From NCBI GenBank assembly GCA_022844585.1, contig JALHLM010000124.1:1-12964 (forward strand): a DNA stretch of 12,964 nt, given 5' to 3'. The notes beneath the pieces were generated by a model. That model did not search any database. It was not told where the DNA came from and was given only the letters and a program-made list of their open reading frames with translations. Positions 6,200-12,964 of the stretch are shown piece by piece (the stretch's first letter is position 1; each line of letters opens with the position of its first letter). Both the position numbers and the translations under genes were made by a program. The stretch comes from Pirellulales bacterium. GTDB lineage: Bacteria > Planctomycetota > Planctomycetia > Pirellulales > JALHLM01.

Positions 6200-8944
6200 T
6201 CAATCGCTGAATAAGTACGCGCGCGTATCGCCTGTTGAACCTTGGCCCTCGCTCGATGGCGAGCGCAGGTCTCGCAAAATGGTCGCGACCAGCGCCGTCC
6301 AGCCGGTTTGATGGCTGGCGCCCACGCCGCGGCCGTCGTCGCCGTGGAAGTATTCGTAGTACAAAGGGAAATCGCGCCAATGCGGATCCGTGGCGTAGCG
6401 CGAATCGTCGCCATGGCAAGGACGGCGTCCTGATGTGTCCGGCACGAACAGCGTCGCCAACCGGCGGCGCAATTCCTGCGACACTTCGAAGAGATTCATC
6501 ATGCGGCCGGAGCCCGTCGGGCATTCGACTTGCACTTCGTCGCCGTAGAAGTGGTGATAGCGCTCCAGGGCTTCGATGACCAGGTAATTCACTGGGAACC
6601 AGATCGGCCCGCGCCAGTTGGAGTTGCCGCCGAACAGGCCGGTGATGGATTCACCCGGCGTGTACTCCACGCGATGTTCTTGCCCGTCGGCCCAGAGCAC
6701 GAAGGGGTGTTCGCGATGATGCTGCGAGAGGGCGCGCACACCATGCGGCGCGAGGAACTCGCTCTCATCGAGCAGGTAGCGGAGCATGCGCTCCAGTCGC
6801 TCGTGAGACGGGATGGCGAGCAACCGACGGCCACGGCCGCCTTGCTTGCCGTCGCCCACGACGCCGGAGCGCTCGCAATACGCGATGTGCCGGGCGAGGT
6901 CGGGGCGATGTTTGAGAAACCACTCCATGCGCTTGCGGAAGCCCGGCAGGCGATCGATGTCGGCCTGCTCCAGCACCTCGACGGCGAACAACGGGATGAT
7001 GCCGACGATGGAACGAATGCCCAGCGGCGCTACCGCGTCGCCCACTTTGAGCTGGTCGTAGTAGAAGCCGTCCCCTTCATGCCACAGTCCCATGCCGCCC
7101 AACGTGTTCATGGCGTCGGCGATGTGGATGAAGTGCTCGAAGAACTTCGAGGCAATGTCCTCGTAGGTGTCGTCGTGTTGCGCCAACTCCAAGGCCATGG
7201 CGAGCATCGTCGAGGCGTAGAAAGCCATCCAGGCGGTGCCGTCGGCCTGTTCCAGCCGGCCGCCGTCGGGAAGCGGCTTCGAACGGTCGAACACGCCGAT
7301 GTTATCCAGCCCCAGAAATCCGCCAGCGAACAGATGGTTGCCGGTTTCGTCTTTGCGATTGACCCACCAGGTGAAGTTCAGCAACAGTTTTGTAAACACG
7401 CGTTTGAGAAAGGCGACGTCGCGCTGGCCCCTGGGCGCCGTCATCTTGTAGACGCGCCAACAAGCCCAGGCATGCACCGGCGGATTGACGTCCGACAGCG
7501 CCCACTCATAGGCCGGCATCTGTCCGTTGGGGTGGAGATACCACTCGCGCAAGAACAGTTCGAGCTGCCCCTTGGCAAACTCCGGATCGATGGTCGCCAT
7601 GGGGATCATGTGAAACGCCAGGTCCCAGGCCGCGTACCAGGGGTACTCCCATTTGTCGGGCATCGAGATGATGTCGCGATTGAACAGGTGAGGCCAGTCG
7701 TGATTGCGCACCTGCGCGCGTGCTGGCGGTGGCGCGGGCTGATCCGGGTCGCCAGTCAGCCAGTCTTTCACCACATAATGGTAGAACTGTTTACTCCACA
7801 GCAGTCCGGCATAGGCTTGTCGCGCGACATTCGCCGTCTCGCAGTCTGGCGAATCGGCGATGCGATCGGCATAGAAGACATCGGCTTCGCGAATCCGCGC
7901 GGCGAACGCTTCGTCGAAGTCCGCAAACGGACGGCTCGTCGTTTCAGCAGCCTTCGTGAGCCGCATTCGCACCACGGTGTGCGTTCCCGCTGGAATGGTC
8001 AGACGGTAGATCGCCGCCGCTTTGGTGCCGTGCCGTTGCGGGTTGACTGCTTGCGCGTCGCCGTCAATGACGTAACGATGGAACGCATCTTTGACGTAGC
8101 GATTGCCATCTTCAACGTCGAATACACGGCGGGCATTCGTTTCGTTTTCCGTGAATACCAACTCCACGGGCTCGGCGCCCGCGGACGGTTCCACATCCAA
8201 CCGGAATTCTCCGAGCGAAACGTGCCGAGCGACGACGGCGGCCAGACCTGCCGCCTCGAGCCGCGGCTTTATTTCGCAACCTTCGTGCGTGCAGCCCCAG
8301 GACCAAGAATTGCGAAACCACAATGTCGGCAGCAAGTGAATCGTCGCGGCCTCCGGCCCCCGGTTGGCGATACTGACGCGAATCAGAATATCATTCGGCG
8401 ACGCCTTGGCGTATTCCGCAATGACATCGAAGTACCGATGTTCATCGAAGACGCCCGTGTCGACCAGCTCGAACTCGGCATCTTGCTTGCCGCGCCGGCG
8501 GTTCTCCTCCACGAGCCGCGCGTACGGAAACTCGGACTGCGGATACTTGTATAGCGCCTTCATGTAGGAGTGTGTGGGCGTCGAATCGAGGTAGTAGTAG
8601 CACTCCTTCACATCTTCGCCATGATTCCCCTCGGTTCCGGCCAGGCCGAAGAGGCGTTCCTTAAGGATCGGGTCGCGGCCGTTCCAAAGTCCAATCGAGA
8701 AACAGAGTCGACATTCGCGATCGCAGATTCCCAAGAGGCCGTCCTCGCCCCAGCGATAGGCGCGGCTGCGCGCCTGGTCGTGCGTGACGTAGTCCCAGGC
8801 TTCGCCATGCGCGGAATAGTCCTCGCGCACGGTGCCCCACTGCCGCTCGGCGAGGTACGGCCCCCACCGCTGCCAGTTGTGGATGCGATTCGCGGCTTCG
8901 TTCAGGCGGCGAAATTCGCCACTGAGTTCTGATGCAAGCGTCAT
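6200..8944 (-). CDS. GH63/MGH1-like glucosidase
   Basis: This 914-residue protein matches the bacterial 'MGH1-like' branch of glycoside hydrolase family 63, inverting enzymes that act on alpha-glucosidic linkages of small glucosides or oligosaccharides. The N-terminal beta-sandwich region contains WQRWGPYLAERQWGTVREDY (24-43), RWGEDGLLGICD (64-75) and LFGLAGTEGNHGEDVKE (98-114). The (alpha/alpha)6 barrel begins at about 370. It contains WEYPWYAAWDLAFH (432-445; Asp441 is the candidate general acid), NWRGPIWFPVN (776-786), YYEYFHGD (862-869; Glu864 is a candidate base) and GASHQTGWTALVA (875-887). These catalytic assignments rest on family analogy. No signal peptide is present, so it is likely cytoplasmic. 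The length is about normal for the family. The last 25 residues are a variable tail. The gene stands alone, divergent from the broken SDR gene and convergent with the small membrane gene. A role in intracellular compatible-solute or storage-glucoside turnover is only a guess. Confidence 0.92.
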   Translation of the reverse strand: MTLASELSGEFRRLNEAANRIHNWQRWGPYLAERQWGTVREDYSAHGEAWDYVTHDQARSRAYRWGEDGLLGICDRECRLCFSIGLWNGRDPILKERLFGLAGTEGNHGEDVKECYYYLDSTPTHSYMKALYKYPQSEFPYARLVEENRRRGKQDAEFELVDTGVFDEHRYFDVIAEYAKASPNDILIRVSIANRGPEAATIHLLPTLWFRNSWSWGCTHEGCEIKPRLEAAGLAAVVARHVSLGEFRLDVEPSAGAEPVELVFTENETNARRVFDVEDGNRYVKDAFHRYVIDGDAQAVNPQRHGTKAAAIYRLTIPAGTHTVVRMRLTKAAETTSRPFADFDEAFAARIREADVFYADRIADSPDCETANVARQAYAGLLWSKQFYHYVVKDWLTGDPDQPAPPPARAQVRNHDWPHLFNRDIISMPDKWEYPWYAAWDLAFHMIPMATIDPEFAKGQLELFLREWYLHPNGQMPAYEWALSDVNPPVHAWACWRVYKMTAPRGQRDVAFLKRVFTKLLLNFTWWVNRKDETGNHLFAGGFLGLDNIGVFDRSKPLPDGGRLEQADGTAWMAFYASTMLAMALELAQHDDTYEDIASKFFEHFIHIADAMNTLGGMGLWHEGDGFYYDQLKVGDAVAPLGIRSIVGIIPLFAVEVLEQADIDRLPGFRKRMEWFLKHRPDLARHIAYCERSGVVGDGKQGGRGRRLLAIPSHERLERMLRYLLDESEFLAPHGVRALSQHHREHPFVLWADGQEHRVEYTPGESITGLFGGNSNWRGPIWFPVNYLVIEALERYHHFYGDEVQVECPTGSGRMMNLFEVSQELRRRLATLFVPDTSGRRPCHGDDSRYATDPHWRDFPLYYEYFHGDDGRGVGASHQTGWTALVATILRDLRSPSSEGQGSTGDTRAYLFSD

Positions 8945-9104
8945 GAATGGCCCTGTTCGCGGTTCCTAGAAGTATAGAACGGCATAGGCGGCAAGGGAGG
9001 CTCGTTCCGCGACACGCCTGGCGGCCTGCGAGCAATCCATGCGGCAGCGCTGCCCAGGCGAAGGAGACTCCGGTAGTCTTTAACGTACGCACCATCACGC
9101 GACA

Positions 9105-9124
9105 GGGAGCGCGCCTGCGCTCCC
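9105..9124 (+). promoter_or_regulatory. Perfect 8-bp hairpin in the leader of the SDR gene
   Basis: gggagcgc (9105-9112) and gcgctccc (9117-9124) pair perfectly around a gcct loop, ending 33 bases before the ATG at 9158. No T-tract follows, so it is not an intrinsic terminator. It could be an mRNA leader structure or a palindromic operator in the divergent intergenic region (8945-9157). No function is demonstrated. Confidence 0.4.
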
Positions 9125-9157
9125 ACTCATCCATGGCGACTACAGAAAGGTGAACCC

Positions 9158-9909
9158 ATGAAAGTCGTAGTCATTGGCGGTAGTGGATTGATCGGTGCGA
9201 AAGTCGTGAAGCAGCTTCGCGACGGCCGCCACGAAGTTGTCGCGGCTTCGCCGTCGTCGGGCGTCAACACGCTTACCGGCGAGGGATTGAGCGCTGCGCT
9301 GGCAGGTGCTCAGGTGGTAGTCGATGTGGCCAATTCGCCGTCCTTCGAAGACCAGGCGGTCTTGAATTTCTTCGAGACGTCGGGACGCAATTTACTGGCC
9401 GCTGAGAAAGCCGCTGGCGTGCGGCATCATGTGGCGCTGTCGGTCGTGGGAACGGATCGCCTGTTGTCGAGCGGCTACTTCCGCGCGAAGTTGGCACAAG
9501 AGAATCTCATCAACGCTTCCGACATCCCGCACACGATTGTGCGCGCCACACAGTTCTTCGAATTCGTCGGGGTCGTTGCCCACTCGGCCGCTGATGGCAA
9601 CACGCTCCGATTGCCGCCAGCCCTGATGCAGCCGATCGTATCGGACGACGTGCAGCGGCGTTGGCCAAAACTGCCCTGGAGGCGTCATTGAATGCAACGG
9701 TCGAGTTGGCCGGGCCGGAGCCGATTCGCATGGATGAACTCGTGCGGCAATTCTTAAAGGCCAACGGCGACGCGCAGCCCGTGGTTACAGATCCGCAGGC
9801 CACCTATTTCGGCACGCCGGTGGACGATCAAAGCCTGACGCCAGGCGACAACCCGCTGACCGGGCCGACACGTTTTGCTGATTGCCTCCATCGATCCGCT
9901 GCATATTGA
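9158..9909 (+). pseudogene. NAD(P)-binding SDR/NmrA-like oxidoreductase, frameshifted
   Basis: The ATG at 9158 follows AAAGGTGA, a good ribosome binding site. MKVVVIGGSGLIGAKVV contains the Rossmann motif GGSGLIG (residues 7-13). The rest matches atypical SDR/NmrA-like proteins (for example VVVDVANSPSFEDQAV and HVALSVVGTDRL). The frame runs correctly to IVSDDV (codon ending 9652), then goes out of register and stops at 9691. Restoring one base after 9652 would give DDV-AAALAKTALEASLN and continue through ELAGPEPIRMDELVRQFLKA and RFADCLHRSA to TGA at 9907-9909. That is 250 residues, about the family length. A one-base deletion (GTGGCAGCG to GTGCAGCG) explains everything. It is either a recent mutation or a sequencing/assembly error. 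These proteins act on small molecules or sense NADP; the substrate is not predictable. The family is common in Proteobacteria, so lateral acquisition is conceivable. Confidence 0.85.
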
Positions 9910-10396
9910 CAACGCTCGCAGGCGGTCGCGGTCATCGAGGAATTGTTGATCGGGACCGAGCCACGGCACAATTTTCCCCAAGCATGTTACTTCGCTTCGC
10001 TCGTGGCCTCCGATTCAACCGAAACTGACTCCATTCTTCGTCAATCGACTGGAGCGCATCCTGCACCAACTTCAGCCCTTATTGCGCTGGGCTGCAAAAC
10101 GCTGTTGGGGCGGCGCTGTTGAGGTACACCTCGGAAAGCGGCATCATAGTTCGATCCGATTCGGGGAATTGCCCTGTGCGACTAGTGAGTCCAATCCATG
10201 TCTGTTCATAGAGCTCCGGCAACTTTTTCATCGCATCTCTGTGTCCAACGCCTTTCCGTCGTGATGCAAGTGAAAACGGCCTTCAAGGAGTTCCTTGGCC
10301 CGATTTCGTTTTTGCACAGCGCGGCCCTTTTGAGCGAAGACGGACGATTCGCCACCACGGTGATGAACATCCAGTCTCGCCCGAGGCTGTCCTGAA
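9910..10396. other. About 490 bp with no supportable gene
   Basis: Between the two interrupted genes no frame on either strand combines a start, a ribosome binding site and recognisable protein sequence. A plus-strand frame in register with the SDR stop stays open for about 70 codons after 9909 but has no proper start. Three overlapping frames around 10200-10400 look equally protein-like, which usually means none is real. The stretch may hold decayed remains of the downstream part of the golvesin/Ig protein gene. Confidence 0.6.
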
Positions 10397-11884
10397 TCAC
10401 GGAGGCGCGGAAACAGTGAGCGTGGCCTCGCGACTTGGAACTCCGCCGAACAGATTTGTCGCCACGCATCGGAATTTCGAACCGCTATCCGCAGTCGACA
10501 AAACTCCTGTGACATACGTGGCCGCCGTGGCATTCGGAATGCGCACGCCGTTCTTGAACCATTCGTACCTGAACGGCGGGGCGCCCTCGACAACGACCGA
10601 GAAAGAGGCCACGGACCCCGCGGTAGCCGTTTGGTCACTCGGTTGCAACCCGAACTTCACAGGCTTCCTCGCCTGAACGCGGACCGCGTCCGCCAGCACG
10701 ATTTTTCTCAAGTTACTGGAGTCGCTGTCCAGTCGAACCGTGAGGCGGTCGGCTGCGAGGTGTTAGATTCCCAAACCTTGCCAAACCAAATCCTTATCTT
10801 GGTGGCCGATCGGAGGCTTTTGCTGATTCACATTGATGGTCGCCAACCGGTTTTCTCCGTCCCAGACAGAGAACTTCGCGGCAGTCGAATAGGCCTGGTT
10901 GTAAGGCGCAGATTTAGCCGGCCAAACAATCGAGATCAGGTATTCGTCTGGCGGGACAGCGAAGTTCCACGAGGCGAAATTGTGCGCGACGGCCGGCGCT
11001 CCTTGGCGAAAGTCGGAGTTAAACGCATGATTGGGGAGCGTGGTCTGCGTGTATCCCCAGCTGCCGACGCGCTCGAAACCAGGGTCGTCGTCGTCAAGGT
11101 AAAGCACATCGCCGTAGTTAAGCGCTTCGGGCAAGGTGTGACGCAGGCCGCCTCCACTGACGACCGTCACGCTCTTGAGCCCTGCTGGCTGAGGAGGAAT
11201 CGTAGCCCTCATCTCCGTGGAACTGACAAAGACGGCGTTGGTCATCTCGATTCCATTCACCACAAATCGAGCCGCTTGGTCAAAATCCGTCCCGAGAATC
11301 CGCACCTGCACATTGCCGGTAGTGAGCACCGGCTTGGGGATAACTTTGGTGATCACCGGCGAAAAAATGGGCTGTCCATCCAGCCGTTCGATGCGCAGCG
11401 CATCCGCCAACACCGTTTTGTCGGCGACGCCCGTTAGCTCGACTTTCAATGGATTGCTGTTGATTTGAAAGTCTCCCAGGTTTTCCCACACCAAGCCATC
11501 GGCATGGAGATCATTGGGGGACTTTTGCATGTTGAGCGTCGTCGAGACGAGCACGGTGTTCCCAGCGGTAACTTTGACAGGCGCCGCCGTCGAGTACGCA
11601 CTGGCTCCCACCGAGGGCGTGTACCAAACAACGGATACTCGATACCGAACGCCCGGATTGACGAACATGCTCCACGTGGCTATTCCGGGAGTGGTGGACG
11701 GCGTGGCTTGATTAAAGTCGTTGTTGTACGCGGCGTTCGGAATCAGCACTTGCGCATAAGACCAGTTCCCAACTTTCGTAAACGCGGAGTCGCCGTCATC
11801 GATGATCTGAACGTTCTCGGCGCCAAGAGTGAGTGCTTGGAGGAGCGGCAGAAGCAGAATGGCCAGGACAAGTGTGCGTCGCAT
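10397..11884 (-). pseudogene. Secreted golvesin-C-like / IPT-TIG / Ig-like protein interrupted by an in-frame stop
   Basis: The start is MRRTLVLAILLLPLLQALTLG at 11884 (an ATG at 11893 adds three residues), a clear signal peptide. Residues 24-168 form a golvesin C-terminal-like beta domain (IIDDGDSAFTKVGNW ... VLADALRIE). Residues 175-258 form an IPT/TIG domain (PVITKVIPKPVLTTGNVQVRILG). Residues 260-404 repeat the first domain (LYLDDDDPGFERVGSW ... VLADAVRVQ), and 409-493 are Ig-like (GSVASFSVVVEGAPPFRYEW). Codon 374 is TAA (10763-10765), in the middle of the second golvesin-like domain. It sits where the first copy has Phe139 (LGDFQIN versus LGI-stop-HL). The frame continues unchanged and protein-like beyond it to TGA at 10397. 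The product would be an extracellular adhesion or polysaccharide-binding protein. Ending right after an Ig domain without a sorting tail suggests a lost 3' part. Alternatives are a sequencing error or two short products. Confidence 0.8.
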
Positions 11885-11893
11885 GGTCGGCAT

Positions 11894-12498
11894 TGAACAT
11901 CTCAGCCACGATCTGAAAGTGTGGCGTCGTTAAGAGTGTGGCTAGTTTCGACGAGAGCCTTTTTCCGTTTCCCTTGGTGGGACACCTGATCGAACGACAA
12001 GGACCGAGCGGTCCACCTGCGAGACGAATGTCACCGATCGAATGGGGCGCCACACGATTGCATCGCGTTGCTAGCGCCTAATTGTAGTCGTAACCGGAGA
12101 CGGATGTGGAATTGGATTTCGCGGCATCATCGTCGACATTCGTACAGATCCTGCTGAGACCAGGTATGGTTTGACGCTTTTGACCGCAGGGACGTTCCGT
12201 TATGGCGCCCGCGGCGTAGCAACCTGCGGGGCGGTCGGCAGCACCCGCAGACGACCGAAACAAGTCCGGGTCGCAGATTAAAGAGCATGAATGACCTGCG
12301 CTTTTCCTCGATTCCAGGGCCGCGGTGCGCGGTCGACTTTCAACCAATCTGGCCGCTAGCGTGCCAACGATTTTTAAGCGTCGAAAGCATTGATTTCCCG
12401 CAGACTTTTTTTATTTACACAGCTGCTTCGCAACCGTTATATTGTCCGCTGGCATCAGAGTTGACGCCCCAGGACGTGCAACTACGAGGAGAGCTTCC
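11894..12498. other. Long intergenic region, non-coding apart from a promoter
   Basis: About 600 bp lie between two divergently oriented secreted-protein genes. Minus-strand open frames at 11796-12053 and 12078-12347 lack ribosome binding sites and recognisable motifs. A small inverted repeat, cggtcg/cgaccg around 12230-12260, is too short to interpret. The 3' end is AT-richer and carries a T-run (12405-12412) and the promoter described separately. No RNA gene or riboswitch consensus was recognised. Confidence 0.6.
12414..12443 (+). promoter_or_regulatory. Candidate sigma70-like promoter of the PEP-CTERM-like gene
   Basis: TTTACA (12414-12419), an 18-base spacer and TATATT (12438-12443) each match the consensus at 5 of 6 positions. 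The predicted start near 12450 leaves a leader of about 50 bases to the GTG at 12499. The locally AT-rich upstream sequence, including a T-run, fits an UP-element-like context. Confidence 0.6.
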
Positions 12499-12964
12499 GT
12501 GAACGCCAGCCGACTGATTCCATGTTTTTTGGCGGCCACCTTGGTTGGCTACATCGCTCCCAATCCCGTGAACGCCGCGTCACTGCCCCCGGGCGTCGTC
12601 TTATTCGGACCGTCGACCGAGACCGATCCTGTCGGGGCAACCGTGGTCGACACGCTGGTCACGCCTTTTACTGTGCCGGGTTCTTTCAGTGGAACGCTCA
12701 CGGCCGAGGTTCTGTCGGGCGATACCAGCAATCCCCTGGGCGGACTGACGTTCGTTTACACATTGGAGAACGATGGAGTGGCCGGCCCAAACTCGATCGG
12801 CCGACTCTCGATCAGCGACTGGAATTCATTTGCGCTGGATGCAAGCTATCAAGTTCCCGTTGCGGTAGGCGACGTGGCCCCGGCGAGCATCGATCGCAGT
12901 CCCTCCGCGGATGTCGTGGGCTTCAACTTTGTCCCGGTCCCGACCGACCCCGCGAGCGGCTTCC
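12499..12964 (+). CDS. Secreted PEP-CTERM-like protein, N-terminal part (cut by window end)
   Basis: A GTG at 12499 with GAGGAGAG five bases upstream opens a frame that continues through the window end (155 codons visible). The start MNASRLIPCFLAATLVGYIA ending PNPVNAAS is a good signal peptide, with cleavage expected after VNA. The mature part is acidic and beta-rich, with Ser, Thr, Val and Gly abundant and no cysteine. Its pattern (GTLTAEVLSGDTSNPLGGLTFVYTLEND, positions about 55-82; VVGFNFVPVP near the end) resembles planctomycete and cyanobacterial PEP-CTERM proteins of unknown function. These are exported and anchored by an exosortase-type system. The diagnostic C-terminal PEP-TM-Arg tail lies outside the window, so that label is inference. 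The start codon is fixed by the ribosome binding site; no ATG lies nearby in frame. Confidence 0.8.
   Translation, partial: MNASRLIPCFLAATLVGYIAPNPVNAASLPPGVVLFGPSTETDPVGATVVDTLVTPFTVPGSFSGTLTAEVLSGDTSNPLGGLTFVYTLENDGVAGPNSIGRLSISDWNSFALDASYQVPVAVGDVAPASIDRSPSADVVGFNFVPVPTDPASGF

Noticed and set aside
6530..8554. Plus-strand open frame of 674 codons inside the glucosidase gene
   Set aside because: It is antisense to a gene with clear GH63 motifs, is rich in Arg, His and Val without domain signatures, and has no ribosome binding site. Such frames arise from GC-rich codon structure.
9910..10130. Plus-strand open stretch after the SDR stop codon, in the same register
   Set aside because: It has no start codon with a ribosome binding site and no family resemblance. 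The SDR family normally ends about where the stop at 9907 lies.
10206..10638. Minus-strand open frames downstream of the Ig-like domain
   Set aside because: Several overlapping frames look equally plausible, none has a ribosome binding site, and none continues the Ig protein in frame.
12160..12300. Riboswitch or structured RNA upstream of the PEP-CTERM-like gene
   Set aside because: Only short inverted repeats are visible and no known aptamer consensus was recognised. The predicted promoter lies downstream of this segment.
12078..12347. Minus-strand open frame of 89 codons in the intergenic region
   Set aside because: It has no ribosome binding site and no recognisable motif, and a Cys/Pro/Ser-rich low-information translation.

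Overview
The window looks like chromosomal DNA of a planctomycete, most likely of the Pirellulales type. This is a judgement from remembered protein families, not from a database search. The signs are two PQQ-type beta-propeller proteins with secretion signals, a GH63/MGH1-like glucosidase, a FabZ-like hotdog dehydratase with a planctomycete-style N-terminus, small membrane proteins opening with an RFRFG-x-RGLL anchor, a PEP-CTERM-like secreted protein, and repeat-rich intergenic DNA of a kind common in that phylum. Base composition is moderately to highly GC, which creates many long antisense open frames that are not genes.

Layout. Positions 1-3136 (minus strand) hold two secreted beta-propeller proteins in tandem. 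The downstream one runs off the window edge, and a purine-rich hairpin lies between them. Positions 3137-3483 are intergenic: a plausible promoter for the propeller pair, a roughly 150-bp nested palindrome built from repeats of a GAATGTCGAAT core, and a short element made of three 8-bp repeats. Positions 3484-5077 (minus) look like an operon of three genes: a 32-residue highly basic protein, a FabZ-like dehydratase starting at a GTG with a strong ribosome binding site, and a rhomboid intramembrane protease. Positions 5258-6091 (plus) carry two small membrane-anchored proteins with similar N-termini; the first has a SmpA/BamE-like motif. Positions 6200-8944 (minus) encode a large GH63/MGH1-like glucosidase with a candidate intrinsic terminator downstream.

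Positions 9158-11884 form a decayed or error-containing stretch. An NAD(P)-binding SDR/NmrA-like gene (plus) is broken by what looks like a one-base deletion near 9652. A secreted multidomain protein (minus: golvesin-C-like domain, IPT/TIG, second golvesin-C-like domain, Ig-like) is interrupted by an in-frame TAA at 10763-10765. Between them lies about 490 bp with no supportable gene. Positions 11894-12498 are non-coding apart from a good sigma70-like promoter, which leads into a secreted PEP-CTERM-like protein starting at the GTG at 12499 and cut by the window end.

There is no defence system, CRISPR array, tRNA, rRNA or recognisable transposase. The items most worth following up are the 32-residue basic gene, the nested palindrome, the purine-rich hairpin, and the two interrupted genes lying close together.
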